DNA of 36,669 nucleotides, taken from contig JAEUSK010000233.1 of the NCBI GenBank assembly GCA_016787925.1, positions 1 to 36,669 on the forward strand, given 5' to 3'. The stretch comes from a bacterium. Lineage in GTDB: Bacteria > CLD3 > SB21. The translations under genes and the position numbers were made by a program. Below, one piece after another: positions 16,539 to 25,249 of the stretch (positions within the stretch are counted from its first letter, which is position 1; each line of letters opens with the position of its first letter). The notes beneath the pieces were generated by a model, which worked only from the letters and a program-made list of their open reading frames with translations, was not told the DNA's origin and ran no database searches.

Positions 16539-16808
16539 ATGATTCATTCGGTTCACATACCATACAAAAGTTCCATTATTGCAACGATCGAAAATATCAA
16601 TTCTTACACGGAAGCAAAGAACCTTCATGTGGAGTTTGATGAACTTGAGACCTTACCGCCCTTAGGCAGAGACTTGACCTTCATTAAAATGGACGAGATT
16701 GAGATATCCGAAGAATATCATATTTTTTTCAACGCTATCATCAGAGATTTCGAGCAGTCGCTTAGTGAATCTTTCGAGTGGATGCGGTCGCGGACGGCCG
16801 CTGCCTAA
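16539..16808 (+). CDS. Small orphan protein, unknown function
   Basis: I do not recognise this 89-residue acidic protein. It has no signal peptide, membrane segment or cysteine. It is likely mixed alpha/beta: residues 1-35 suggest strands (MIHSVHIPYKSSIIATIEN), the middle contains PPLGRDLTFIKMDEIEI, and residues 57-85 form a helix (YHIFFNAIIRDFEQSLSESF). The ATG follows AAAGGAGAAAAAG, a strong ribosome site, which supports a real gene. A promoter follows its stop by 40 bases, so it is probably monocistronic and separate from ktrB. Confidence 0.68.
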   Translation: MIHSVHIPYKSSIIATIENINSYTEAKNLHVEFDELETLPPLGRDLTFIKMDEIEISEEYHIFFNAIIRDFEQSLSESFEWMRSRTAAA

Positions 16809-16847
16809 ATTATGCTGGATAATTGAAGTAATATCATCTTATTTCTC

Positions 16848-16877
16848 TTGACAATCGTAGGCAGTACACTATATATT
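16848..16877 (+). promoter_or_regulatory. Sigma-70-type promoter for the potassium channel gene
   Basis: A perfect TTGACA (16848-16853) is followed by TATATA after 16 bases (16870-16875) or TATATT after 18 (16872-16877). The predicted start near 16884 leaves a leader of about 85 bases before the ATG at 16970. Confidence 0.6.
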
Positions 16878-16969
16878 TGCCCACTTCTCACGGCACGTTT
16901 CAACCGCTCTTGAAGTTGTGTTGAACCAAAGCATAAGCTAGCGTCCGAATTGAGAATTTTTTACAAGGT

Positions 16970-18583
16970 ATGGACGACACCACAAAATCCGGTTCCTCAG
17001 ACGCCAAGGCAAACAACACCGAATCAACTACATCAGGCTCTACTGCGGGTAATCCCCACCGTTCTCTTCACGCCGAAGTTAAAAAAATCGAAAATGTTTT
17101 TGAAAAAGGGATCAGAAAATATTCTGCGGCTGAGATCACCATTTTCGGTTTTGCATGTGCCGTGTTATTGGGCTCTTTTATCCTGTATCTTATAGAAAAT
17201 TTTTCCGACCATCCCCTTAGTTATGTTGACGCTTTGTTTATGTCCACATCCGCCATATGCGTGACGGGACTCACATCCGTTGATTTCAGCGTTTTTACTT
17301 TTGCAGGCCAAATCGTAGTCATGCTGCTCATCCAAATCGGCGGCTTTGGCGTTGTGACCGCGTTCCGATTATTGTGGATCGGCCGCTCCACCGACTTATC
17401 GCCGGGTTCCGCGCAAACGCTCGGCTCCGTCATGGACGTGTCCGGCGAGCGGCAATCGGTGTTTCAGGTTTTGGCGTCTACGGCGAAGATCACGCTGGCC
17501 GTCGAAGGGATAGGTTGCCTCATCATGTATTTACACATGAAAGAAAGCGTCGACTCGCCATTGTGGTTTTCGATCTTTCATACCATATCGGCTTTCAATA
17601 ACGCCGGTTTCGGGCTGAACGCAGATAACCTGATGCAGTTTCGCAGTGATATGTTTCTTAATATGATCGTCGCCGCGCTCATTGTCTTCGGCGGAATCGG
17701 TTACCCGGTTTTACTCGGCATTGAACAGTTTTTCCTTATGGCCTTACACAAGGCCCTTGGTTTTTCGGAGGCGTTGATGGAGATGGTGGCCATCCGGAAA
17801 CCGGACAGGTTGGGTCTTGTTGAGCCTTTTTACAATTTTGTGGATCATCTCTACGTCAGAGCAAGAAAAATCAAAGAAGAATTAGCCGGCGTCGCTTCCC
17901 CGTTACAAATGAAAATCGTTATTTACGGAACCTTGTTTCTCATTAGCGCCGGTATGACTTTCACTTTGTTTTTCGAGTGGTCGGATGAAAAAACGCTCGG
18001 CTCTTTATCTGTCGCCGATAAACTGCTGGTATCATTTTTTCACTCGGTTAGTACAAGAACCGCGGGATTTAATACAATTGATATCGGCGTATTTCAGACA
18101 CGAACTCTTTTGCTGTTTATTTTGCTTATGTTTGTCGGGGCCGCGCCGCAGGGCACTGCCGGAGGGATCAAGATTCCAACCTTCGTAACTATGCTGGGGT
18201 ATATCCGCAGTTCTTTCCGCGGCCGTACTCGCGTAACAGTCTTTAATTATATTGTGTCCAAGACATCGGTAGGAAATGCAGTGAAACTGTACGTATTAAG
18301 TTCCACATTTGTTTTGGGAGTCATTCTGCTGATGTCTATTATCGAAGTCAAATTTTCACTGGTGCAAATGGCCTTTGAGGTTGTGAGTGCTTTTGGCACG
18401 GTAGGATTATCCACCGGTATTACCATGCTTTTGTCGTCTTCCTCAAAAATTCTTCTCGTTTTTACCATGTTCATAGGACGTGTCGGACTGCTCACGATCG
18501 GGAGTGCGATCATCAAACCGGCTGATGAAATAACGCAGGCCATGGCTGCTCGCGATGACGGTATGAAACTGCAAATTGGATAG
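16970..18583 (+). CDS. ktrB: KtrB/TrkH-family potassium uptake subunit
   Basis: This integral inner-membrane potassium translocator has 537 residues. The four pore loops of the M1-P-M2 superfamily can be placed: ICVTGLTSVD, FHTISAFNNAGFGL, FHSVSTRTAGFN and FEVVSAFGTVGLSTGI. Each has the selectivity-filter glycine. GAAPQGTAGGIKIPTF is the conserved segment before the last pore unit. The first 45 residues are hydrophilic and rich in Ser, Thr and Asn, longer than in typical KtrB. The regulatory partner KtrA/TrkA is not in this window, so it must be encoded elsewhere. AAGG lies just before the ATG. Transcription ends at the terminator 18585-18620. Confidence 0.92.
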   Translation: MDDTTKSGSSDAKANNTESTTSGSTAGNPHRSLHAEVKKIENVFEKGIRKYSAAEITIFGFACAVLLGSFILYLIENFSDHPLSYVDALFMSTSAICVTGLTSVDFSVFTFAGQIVVMLLIQIGGFGVVTAFRLLWIGRSTDLSPGSAQTLGSVMDVSGERQSVFQVLASTAKITLAVEGIGCLIMYLHMKESVDSPLWFSIFHTISAFNNAGFGLNADNLMQFRSDMFLNMIVAALIVFGGIGYPVLLGIEQFFLMALHKALGFSEALMEMVAIRKPDRLGLVEPFYNFVDHLYVRARKIKEELAGVASPLQMKIVIYGTLFLISAGMTFTLFFEWSDEKTLGSLSVADKLLVSFFHSVSTRTAGFNTIDIGVFQTRTLLLFILLMFVGAAPQGTAGGIKIPTFVTMLGYIRSSFRGRTRVTVFNYIVSKTSVGNAVKLYVLSSTFVLGVILLMSIIEVKFSLVQMAFEVVSAFGTVGLSTGITMLLSSSSKILLVFTMFIGRVGLLTIGSAIIKPADEITQAMAARDDGMKLQIG

Positions 18584-18584
18584 A

Positions 18585-18620
18585 AAAATCCCGCAAGCCT
18601 GCGGAGGCGTACGGGATTTT
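18585..18620. terminator. Bidirectional intrinsic terminator between convergent genes
   Basis: AAAATCCCG (18585-18593) pairs with CGGGATTTT (18612-18620). The 18-base loop contains a smaller GCCT/AGGC hairpin. Symmetric A and T tracts let it stop both the potassium channel gene and the porin gene, whose stops flank it. Confidence 0.8.
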
Positions 18621-18647
18621 GCATAATCCGTCTGAAACATTATTTTG

Positions 18648-20000
18648 TTAGAATCGATATTGCATACGCAGAGTGAAAATATTGTCCTTTAAGTCCTTGC
18701 TATAACGTGCAAGGTCACCGCTAATGTTATTCCCCGTTTTCTCGTTCCACACTTTTTCATAATATATCGTGAACTTTACGTTGCTGTCCCAATGGTAGAT
18801 CCAGCCAATTCCCATAGTGTTGAACTTGATATCCGCACTGGTAAGTTGCCTGCCCAGCGTACCGTTGCCGGAAGTCACTGGAGTAAAATCCTTCGTTGAC
18901 ACCTTCGTATTCGGATCAAACACATCGTATTTTAGTACGAATTGATTTTTTGAACCGATATTCTGAACATAATTCACGTAGTAACCGGACACGTTACGTT
19001 TGTACAATCTCGTGTCGGATGTAACGGCGTAAAATGAGTTACTCGTCTGCGTGCTCGGTTGATCCCCGGTGATATATTCGCCGCGAATCGTGGCTTTGCC
19101 AAGCGCCGGAACATCAAAATAAATCTGTAAGTCGCCGCCAATGTATTGGCGCGTTATGGCTTTCAAACTGTCGCTTTTGGAATTTCTTGTTGCAAAGCTG
19201 TCACCCTCGGCGCTCCAGCTATAAACGCCTTTGGTCAGGCTGGTGACACTCCCGCTGTATAGCGATACGCCGCCGTCAATGGTTAATTTTTTTTCGAGCA
19301 ACGGAAGCGTAAATCCAAACCGGCCGATAAAATCTTTTTTGCTGTCATTTTCATTGGCATTTTCCCGCATACCGTTAAACAACCCGGCTTTCAGATTGAA
19401 ATGGCTTAATACGCCTTTCCGCGGCTTAATCTCGATCTTAGCGCCAAGATCGCGCTCACCGGGAAATAACGTCTGGTACATTCGTGAACGCTCCGGAGAT
19501 TCACGCTGACTTGATGAATATGAAATTTCGTATCCGAACGGACGATCAAACACGCCCGCGGTAAGGCTCACCGTCTTCTGCCACGGATCGGTAATACTAA
19601 AATAGGCATCTTTGATCCCGACACCCGCCGGAGTTACATCAATTTGAACTACAAATTTGCTAAAATCGTTGTCGTAGGTAAATTTGACTCGCCCGCGCCG
19701 GAGCAAATAACGGTTATCTGAGTTGCGTGCAAAATTTCCGCCTGCAAAATTCCCCACATTCCAGCCGCCGCCAAATGCCGTATCTGCCACCTGATACTGA
19801 GCTTGAATGTACCCGGAAATTTTTAATTTCTTGAGAGCATCCACGGTTGTTTTCAAATCCAGTAACGTTTTATTAATACCCTCGACCTGTTTCTTCAGAT
19901 CGCCCGATTCGTCTCCCGTCGATCCGCCGGTCTGCTCTTGACCTACGACTGTAAATTGCGAAGTTAATACGAACATCATCATTAAAAAAATTCTCTTCAT
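18648..20000 (-). CDS. OprP/OprO-type outer-membrane porin
   Basis: This 450-residue protein is probably a trimeric outer-membrane beta-barrel of the phosphate-selective porin family. The start at 20000 is chosen because GGAGGAAATC lies directly before its ATG; the frame itself is open to 20045. A signal peptide (MKRIFLMMMFVLTSQFTVVG) is followed by a short coiled coil (DLKKQVEGINKTLLDLKTTV), then the barrel, opening with KISGYIQAQYQ. Later segments show alternating strands (RRGRVKFTYDNDFSKFVVQID, then GVGIKDAYFSITDP, GVFDRPFGYEISYSSSQRESPERS). It ends in an aromatic, RMQYRF, as expected for barrel assembly. Substrate is not determined. Confidence 0.88.
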   Translation of the reverse strand: MKRIFLMMMFVLTSQFTVVGQEQTGGSTGDESGDLKKQVEGINKTLLDLKTTVDALKKLKISGYIQAQYQVADTAFGGGWNVGNFAGGNFARNSDNRYLLRRGRVKFTYDNDFSKFVVQIDVTPAGVGIKDAYFSITDPWQKTVSLTAGVFDRPFGYEISYSSSQRESPERSRMYQTLFPGERDLGAKIEIKPRKGVLSHFNLKAGLFNGMRENANENDSKKDFIGRFGFTLPLLEKKLTIDGGVSLYSGSVTSLTKGVYSWSAEGDSFATRNSKSDSLKAITRQYIGGDLQIYFDVPALGKATIRGEYITGDQPSTQTSNSFYAVTSDTRLYKRNVSGYYVNYVQNIGSKNQFVLKYDVFDPNTKVSTKDFTPVTSGNGTLGRQLTSADIKFNTMGIGWIYHWDSNVKFTIYYEKVWNEKTGNNISGDLARYSKDLKDNIFTLRMQYRF

Positions 20001-20257
20001 GATTTCCTCCAAAAGATTAAAGAATAATAAAAAATAAACAAGCAAGAATACGGTTTAGATGTTACCGAAGAATTATTGGATTGTTATTATTTCGTTAAGT
20101 TTATCCGAAAGGGTATGTCGGAATTAGTCAAAACGCGTTGCGAAATCAGATAGTAACTTCCTTTTTTAACTTGCATTTTCTTGGCTCCCGTGATACCTTT
20201 ATCATATGTCAGGTGAATTATTCTTTCCCCGGTTGCCTCGAAGGAGAAAGACATTTC

Positions 20258-20890
20258 ATGGAAACCACCCCCGAAATAAATTCCTCAGCACGAGACGTTT
20301 CTTTAGGTACTTCGCCTGTTAATAAAAACGCGATGCGGCGAATTATTCTGATTGTATTATCTGCATTTCTTTTTTTTGGAATCGCCGGAATATTTTCAAA
20401 GAAATATCTGATTAACCGCCATATTCTGTACGTCGCAGGCGGCTCCGACGTCACAGAGGTTAAGGTTATAGGCGTAGTCATGGACTCCCTGAGCGGAAGC
20501 CCTGCCGTCTTTTTGCATCACGAGAGTGAAGACGTCTACCTGCCGATATGGATCGGCGCCAGTGAAGCGGTGGCTATCCAGGCGGAACTTTCCGGCGTCA
20601 AGTCGCCGCGTCCATTAACTAATGACCTTTTGAAGACGGTGATCGAGTCGCTGGATGCGACGCTTGAAAAAATAATTATCAACAAAGTTGCAAATGATAC
20701 GTATTATGCGGTGCTGCATATTATCGCGCACGGGGTTTCGACTGACATTGATGCGCGCCCCAGCGATGCTATCGGGCTGGCCATTCGCTTTAAGTGTCCG
20801 ATCTTTGTAAGCAATGACGTGCTGAAGGAATACGGCGTCTCGTCCGGCGATGCCGCTAAAAAAAGAAGTGAAAAAAGCAGAAAAATCTAA
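20258..20890 (+). CDS. Membrane-anchored bifunctional nuclease (BFN/DUF151) family protein
   Basis: The BFN domain occupies residues about 66-190: VTEVKVIGVVMDSLSGSPAV, then VYLPIWIGASEAVAIQ, RPLTNDLLKTVIE, and DARPSDAIGLAIRFKCPIFV. Family members have reported DNase/RNase activity. The start at 20258 gives 210 residues and has AGGAG 10-11 bases upstream; the frame is open to 20138. Residues 27-46 (RRIILIVLSAFLFFGIAGIF) form a transmembrane segment before the domain, unusual for a family that is mostly cytoplasmic. By the positive-inside rule (RR before the segment) the domain would face the periplasm. HtrA follows 19 bases later, so the two are probably co-transcribed. Confidence 0.88.
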   Translation: METTPEINSSARDVSLGTSPVNKNAMRRIILIVLSAFLFFGIAGIFSKKYLINRHILYVAGGSDVTEVKVIGVVMDSLSGSPAVFLHHESEDVYLPIWIGASEAVAIQAELSGVKSPRPLTNDLLKTVIESLDATLEKIIINKVANDTYYAVLHIIAHGVSTDIDARPSDAIGLAIRFKCPIFVSNDVLKEYGVSSGDAAKKRSEKSRKI

Positions 20891-20909
20891 ATTGAGAAAG
20901 AGATAAACT

Positions 20910-22379
20910 ATGCGTCAACGATTGCCTCTCATCATACTATTCGCCATACTTTTTATCGGTATGCTTGCAGGACTGGTCTTAAGTTCCAAACTGGATATTT
21001 CCAGTTTCAGCAGGGCTGACAATTCACCCGAAGTTAATTTTACTTCAACCGCTCCTTCCGATCTGAATCAGATCGACAACTCCGGCAAAGCGTTTTCAAA
21101 AATTGCCAATCAGGTAAAGCCTGTAGTCGTAACGATCATCAGCGAGAAAAAAGTAAAAGTTGGCGGAGGGTTTGACGACATATTCAGAAAATTTCACAAG
21201 GACATGCCGGATCAGGGACTGGGCTCCGGCGTGATAGTGCACTCCGACGGTTATATTCTGACCAATCATCACGTGATCAATGAAGCCGATCAGATCACGG
21301 TGAGGCTGGTTGACAAGCGGGTGTTTCGCGCGGAACTGCTCGGTTCCGACCCTCTGACCGATATTGCGCTGATTAAAATTGACGCGGAAAAATTGCCCGT
21401 TGCCTCATTCGGAAATTCAGACCTTATTGAAGTCGGCGAATGGGTTCTTGCAATTGGCTCTCCTCTCAGCCTCAACTCGACTGTAACCGCGGGTATCGTC
21501 AGCGCAATCGGCCGCCAGATTGATATCATCGGCGATCAGTACGGTGTTGAAAGTTTTATTCAAACTGACGCGGTGATCAACCCCGGCAATAGCGGCGGCG
21601 CTTTGGTTAATATCAAAGGCGAACTTATCGGCATTAATACGGCAATTGCATCCAAGACCGGGCTGTACCAGGGATATGGGTTCGCCGTTCCGTCCAACAT
21701 CGCCAAACATGTTATGGAAGATATTATAAAGTACGGATATACCGTGCGCGGTTATGTCGGCGTGGGGATCAAGGATGTGGACGCAACTTATGCAAAAGCC
21801 GTGGGACTGAAGAATGCGGAAGGCGTTTTGGTGGAATCGCTTATGGATAAGGGCGCGGCAAAGGAAAGCGGCCTTGAAGAAGGCGACGTGATACTGAAAA
21901 TTGACGGTCGCAATCTGAATCAGTCCAACGACCTGCAAGCTTACGTGGCGCTCAAACAACCCGGCGATGTTGTGCAACTCCTGATCCAGCGCAACGGCAG
22001 CCAGATCACAAAATCCGTTACACTTAAATCTGTTGACGGTTCGACCTCACCGCCGCCTGCACAGTCCCGCAAGAATACCAACAAAGAAAAAGAAGACGAG
22101 ATCGGCAGCGGGATGGGATTTGAGGTGGAGGAAATATCAGACAATGTTCCGCGCGGCAAAGGGGTTATCGTGACGAATTCTTCCTGGCATGCCAAGGAAC
22201 AAAGCATTTATGAAGGCTTCTTCATCACCAAAGTGAATGACAAACCTATATCGACCATGGAAGACTACCGTGCCGCGATCAAAAACCTGAAGAACGGCGA
22301 CGCGGTGATCGTTCATCTCATGACGTCCCGACGTGAGAATAAGATCATTACCGCAATTGAAGTGAAGAAGAAGAATTAG
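20910..22379 (+). CDS. htrA: HtrA/DegP-type periplasmic serine protease with two PDZ domains
   Basis: This envelope quality-control protease has 489 residues. The N-terminal hydrophobic segment (LPLIILFAILFIGMLAGLVL, residues 5-24) looks like an uncleaved anchor or signal. The trypsin-like domain has a complete triad: His121 in TNHHVI, Asp151 in DPLTDIALIKID and Ser228 in NPGNSGGAL. PDZ1 begins near VRGYVGVGIKDV and PDZ2 near GMGFEVEEIS. A low-complexity linker (SPPPAQSRKNTNKEKEDE) joins them. It follows the membrane-anchored nuclease gene closely and is followed by an orphan sensor protein, so the three may respond together to envelope stress. Confidence 0.94.
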   Translation: MRQRLPLIILFAILFIGMLAGLVLSSKLDISSFSRADNSPEVNFTSTAPSDLNQIDNSGKAFSKIANQVKPVVVTIISEKKVKVGGGFDDIFRKFHKDMPDQGLGSGVIVHSDGYILTNHHVINEADQITVRLVDKRVFRAELLGSDPLTDIALIKIDAEKLPVASFGNSDLIEVGEWVLAIGSPLSLNSTVTAGIVSAIGRQIDIIGDQYGVESFIQTDAVINPGNSGGALVNIKGELIGINTAIASKTGLYQGYGFAVPSNIAKHVMEDIIKYGYTVRGYVGVGIKDVDATYAKAVGLKNAEGVLVESLMDKGAAKESGLEEGDVILKIDGRNLNQSNDLQAYVALKQPGDVVQLLIQRNGSQITKSVTLKSVDGSTSPPPAQSRKNTNKEKEDEIGSGMGFEVEEISDNVPRGKGVIVTNSSWHAKEQSIYEGFFITKVNDKPISTMEDYRAAIKNLKNGDAVIVHLMTSRRENKIITAIEVKKKN

Positions 22380-22427
22380 AAAAATATGATGCGCAAGTGT
22401 TTTCAATAAATATAACCGGAGACCTTT

Positions 22428-23096
22428 ATGATTCCAATCAAACGTCAATTACTAGTATTTGGTACACTGGTACTCTGCGGATTAACCGGAATCACACTAT
22501 TCATGGCCGGAATTCACGGAAAATCAAATGAAATTAACAATAATTGGCTCCCCAGTGTCATTCACGTGAGCAACATAAATAAACTCACTTCCGACTTTCG
22601 TATCAATGAACTTCAGCATATTTTATCATTGACCAACGATCAGATGAACGCCTACGAATCTGAAATTGCACATATAACTGATTTAATCAATGGCGAGTTG
22701 CGGATGTACGAGCCTTTAATCACGACGCCGCTTGAAAAAACACTTTATGCTGATTTTGTAAATAAATGGAATGAATATCTTAAACAGCATCGGCAAATGG
22801 TCGGTTTGTCACGGGAAAACAGAAATGAAGAAGCCAAAATTCTGATACGGGATCGATCCGACATGTTATTTAAGGAATATTCATTGTCGCTGAAGGCTCT
22901 TGTTGCGGAGAATCGGCATTTGGCGCATATTGAAACCGCTGAAGGGCGGAACTTATTATGGCTGTCTATTGCAAATATTCTTTTGATTCTTGGATTGGTC
23001 GCGTACGCGGCTTACATGACTGTCCAATATATAAAGAAGATGTTTGATAAGGTGATCACTTCGTGCGTCAGCATCATGACGGAAATATCAGTATAG
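22428..23096 (+). CDS. Orphan four-helix-bundle (4HB_MCP-type) sensor without signalling domain
   Basis: This 222-residue protein looks like the periplasmic sensory half of a methyl-accepting chemotaxis protein. There is one transmembrane segment at residues 7-27 (LLVFGTLVLCGLTGITLFMAG), a long helical region at about 30-175 with the typical INELQHILS and heptad pattern, and a second transmembrane segment at 178-200 (LLWLSIANILLILGLVAYAA). Only about 20 cytoplasmic residues follow (KKMFDKVITSCVSIMTEISV), so HAMP and methyl-accepting domains are absent. The next gene lies 34 bases away on the other strand, which rules out a simple downstream continuation. CCGGAG lies six bases before the ATG. 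It may act with another signalling protein or be a stable truncation. Confidence 0.8.
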   Translation: MIPIKRQLLVFGTLVLCGLTGITLFMAGIHGKSNEINNNWLPSVIHVSNINKLTSDFRINELQHILSLTNDQMNAYESEIAHITDLINGELRMYEPLITTPLEKTLYADFVNKWNEYLKQHRQMVGLSRENRNEEAKILIRDRSDMLFKEYSLSLKALVAENRHLAHIETAEGRNLLWLSIANILLILGLVAYAAYMTVQYIKKMFDKVITSCVSIMTEISV

Positions 23097-23130
23097 CGGC
23101 TGATAATAGCACGGCTGACCATACCGCTTT

Positions 23131-23748
23131 CTAGCGAAATACTTTGTCTTTCGCATTGACGATCGGTTTTCTGAGTTTATAGATAAGATATGCGCTTCCT
23201 GCCCCGATCGCGGCGCCCATCAGCACATCGCTCGGATAATGCATACCCGTCGCCAAACGGCTGTACCCTGCAAGCCCTGCCCACACAAAGCTCGGCGCAA
23301 TAACATACCACTTCGGATAATTCAGCGACACCATCGTTGCCACGGTAAATGCGGAACTGGTGTGCCCGGAAGGAAATGACGCCGAGCGTTCCGTCGAGCC
23401 GACTGTATGAACATCCGTCAGTGCTTTGTACGGCCGTTTGCGGTTAACGGCGTTTTTCATGCCGTAGGTAATACCGTAGTTCAATACCGCGGCCGTCAGC
23501 AGTAAAAAGCCCGTATCTTCCGCTTTACGGTCTTTTTGTATAATGCCAGTGACTAAAAAACCAAGCGGCGCGGCAATGTAAACGGGTTTGACCGAGTTGC
23601 TTTGGAAACTAAAAAAATTGTCGCTGAATTTCGTGTGATGATCGTTGATCGAGCGGAAAATACGGGTGTCGAGATTTTGAGCCTTAAGATTACCGAAAGA
23701 AAAAAGCAGGTATGGCAGTAATATTGGAAAAAAGGATCTTGGTCTCAT
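23131..23748 (-). CDS. PAP2-family phosphatase, secreted or membrane
   Basis: PAP2 enzymes dephosphorylate lipid phosphates such as undecaprenyl pyrophosphate or phosphatidic acid. The three motifs are intact: K-x6-R-P as KNAVNRKRP, P-S-G-H as FPSGHTSSAF, and S-R-x5-H-x3-D as SRLATGMHYPSD. The start is placed at 23748 (205 residues), whose ATG overlaps the thioesterase stop (ATGA) and opens a signal-like segment (FFPILLPYLLFSFGNLKAQ). The longer frame to 23850 lies inside the upstream gene. Overlap implies translational coupling with the thioesterase, consistent with a lipid-related unit. Confidence 0.9.
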   Translation of the reverse strand: MRPRSFFPILLPYLLFSFGNLKAQNLDTRIFRSINDHHTKFSDNFFSFQSNSVKPVYIAAPLGFLVTGIIQKDRKAEDTGFLLLTAAVLNYGITYGMKNAVNRKRPYKALTDVHTVGSTERSASFPSGHTSSAFTVATMVSLNYPKWYVIAPSFVWAGLAGYSRLATGMHYPSDVLMGAAIGAGSAYLIYKLRKPIVNAKDKVFR

Positions 23749-24134
23749 TTCAATTTCTCCAAAAACTTTCCTGGTGGTCTGGCCGGCCTGCCGCTGTGAT
23801 CGGTGAAGGCGTGAACGGTAAATCCGGTGGCTACTGATTCGTTTTTGCAAAATATTTTATATTCGATCCGGATGCGCGCACCGTTTTGTTCGGCGAATGA
23901 GGAATGAAGTTCCAATTCATCGTCGTAGCGAATTGGCCTGATATAATTACAATGCGCCTCAATTACGGGAAGAAAAAAACCCTCCGCTTCGAGTTGGGAA
24001 TATGGATATCCGAGATCGCGCATGATCTCGTTCCGGCCAACCTCAAACCAGACGAAATAATTCGCGTTGTACGCCACCTTCATGCTGTCGGTTTCTGCGT
24101 AGCGGACACGGATGCGGGTGATGTTGGTTTTCAT
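23745..24134 (-). CDS. YbgC/FadM-like acyl-CoA thioesterase (hot-dog fold)
   Basis: This 129-residue protein has the 4HBT hot-dog signature RVRYAETDSMKVAYNANYFVWFEVGR; the Asp in ETD is the expected catalytic residue, and the usual G-x-V-Y-H motif is altered to K-V-A-Y-N. It would hydrolyse acyl-CoA or acyl-ACP in the cytoplasm. Later strands (IRPIRYDDELELHSSFAEQN, then RIRIEYKIF) fit the family. Its stop overlaps the PAP2 start. A possible promoter lies about 50 bases upstream, so the pair may be transcribed separately from accA. Confidence 0.9.
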   Translation of the reverse strand: MKTNITRIRVRYAETDSMKVAYNANYFVWFEVGRNEIMRDLGYPYSQLEAEGFFLPVIEAHCNYIRPIRYDDELELHSSFAEQNGARIRIEYKIFCKNESVATGFTVHAFTDHSGRPARPPGKFLEKLK

Positions 24135-24184
24135 CGGATAATTTGAGGCTCTTTAATAAGAAATGATCGGCTCAAAGAAACTTG

Positions 24185-24213
24185 AAAATAGAAGAATGAA
24201 AAACACTTAACAA
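24185..24213 (-). promoter_or_regulatory. Possible promoter for thioesterase-PAP2
   Basis: On the minus strand TTGTTA (24213-24208), 17 bases, then TATTTT (24190-24185). It lies in the 146-base gap after accA and would give a leader of about 44 bases. The match is moderate in an A/T-rich region. Confidence 0.3.
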
Positions 24214-24280
24214 GAAATGAATAATCAAAAATCGTAAATTTGCAATCGTCAATCCATAAATGATTCAACGAAACAATTCT

Positions 24281-25234
24281 CTACTTCATCTCGCCCCAAC
24301 GCCCCATCTTGGAATATTTTTCGATACGTGCATTAAGCATTTCCTGTACAGGCATTTGTTCCAGCGTTTCCAATTCCTTCATCACGGCCTCTTTGACGTT
24401 TTTCGCCGCGAGTACGTAATCCCGATTGGCTCCGCCTACGGGTTCTTTTATGATTCCGTCAATCACATCAAATTTCATCAGATCGTCTGCTGTCAATTTT
24501 AGCGCTGAGGCGGCCTTTTCTTTGAATTCCCAACTTCGCCACAGAATACTCGAACACGATTCCGGCGCGATCACGGAATACCATGTATTCTCCATCATCA
24601 GCAGCCGGTCGCCCACGCCGATTCCCAATGCGCCGCCGGATGCGCCTTCGCCGATAATGACGCAGATAATCGGTACGGGAAGCCGGGACATTACCAAAAG
24701 GTTTCGCGCGATCGCTTCCGCTTGTCCGCGTTCCTCCGCGCCAATGCCGGGATAAGCTCCGGGCGTGTCAATCAGCGTCAGAATCGGGCGTCCGAATTTT
24801 GCCGCCATATTCATAAGCCTGAGCGCTTTCCGATATCCTTCCGGATTAGGCATACCGAAATTACGGTACACGTGGCTTTTCGTATCCTTGCCTTTCTGCT
24901 GGCTAATGATCATGAATTCTTTGTGTTCGATCTTCCCGAAACCCCCGACGATCGCATGATCATCGCCGAAAAGCCTGTCGCCGTGCAGTTCTACAAACCC
25001 TACTGCCATGCGCTCGATATAGTCGAGCGAGCGGGGCCGATCCGGATGGCGCGCAAGCTGCACTTTCTGCCAGGGCGTGAGATTGGAATAAATTTCTTCA
25101 CGCATCTGCTCAAGTTTTTTCTTCAGTCCTTCAAGTTCAGGTGATATGTCCACATTGTCAGACAACGACTCCATCTCCGATATCTTCATTTCCAAATCTG
25201 CGATAGGTTTTTCAAATTCTAATATAACAGCCAA
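24281..25234 (-). CDS. accA: Acetyl-CoA carboxylase carboxyltransferase subunit alpha
   Basis: AccA with AccD transfers the carboxyl group from biotin to acetyl-CoA, the committed step of fatty acid synthesis. The 317-residue length and architecture are typical. The N-terminal coiled segment ([19 protein letters not shown]) is followed by the carboxyltransferase domain with [62 protein letters not shown] and [13 protein letters not shown]. accD, accB and accC are not in the window. It is the last gene of a tight operon, 15 bases after the glycosyltransferase gene. Confidence 0.96.
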   Translation of the reverse strand: MAVILEFEKPIADLEMKISEMESLSDNVDISPELEGLKKKLEQMREEIYSNLTPWQKVQLARHPDRPRSLDYIERMAVGFVELHGDRLFGDDHAIVGGFGKIEHKEFMIISQQKGKDTKSHVYRNFGMPNPEGYRKALRLMNMAAKFGRPILTLIDTPGAYPGIGAEERGQAEAIARNLLVMSRLPVPIICVIIGEGASGGALGIGVGDRLLMMENTWYSVIAPESCSSILWRSWEFKEKAASALKLTADDLMKFDVIDGIIKEPVGGANRDYVLAAKNVKEAVMKELETLEQMPVQEMLNARIEKYSKMGRWGEMK

Positions 25235-25249
25235 AGCAACTCCTTATAA

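Noticed and set aside
20001-20045. Longer start for the porin
   Set aside because: A full GGAGG ribosome site lies inside this extension directly before the ATG at 20000, which also gives a clean signal peptide.
23749-23850. Longer start for the PAP2 protein
   Set aside because: It would lie inside the thioesterase gene, while the ATGA overlap at 23745-23748 gives a signal-like start.
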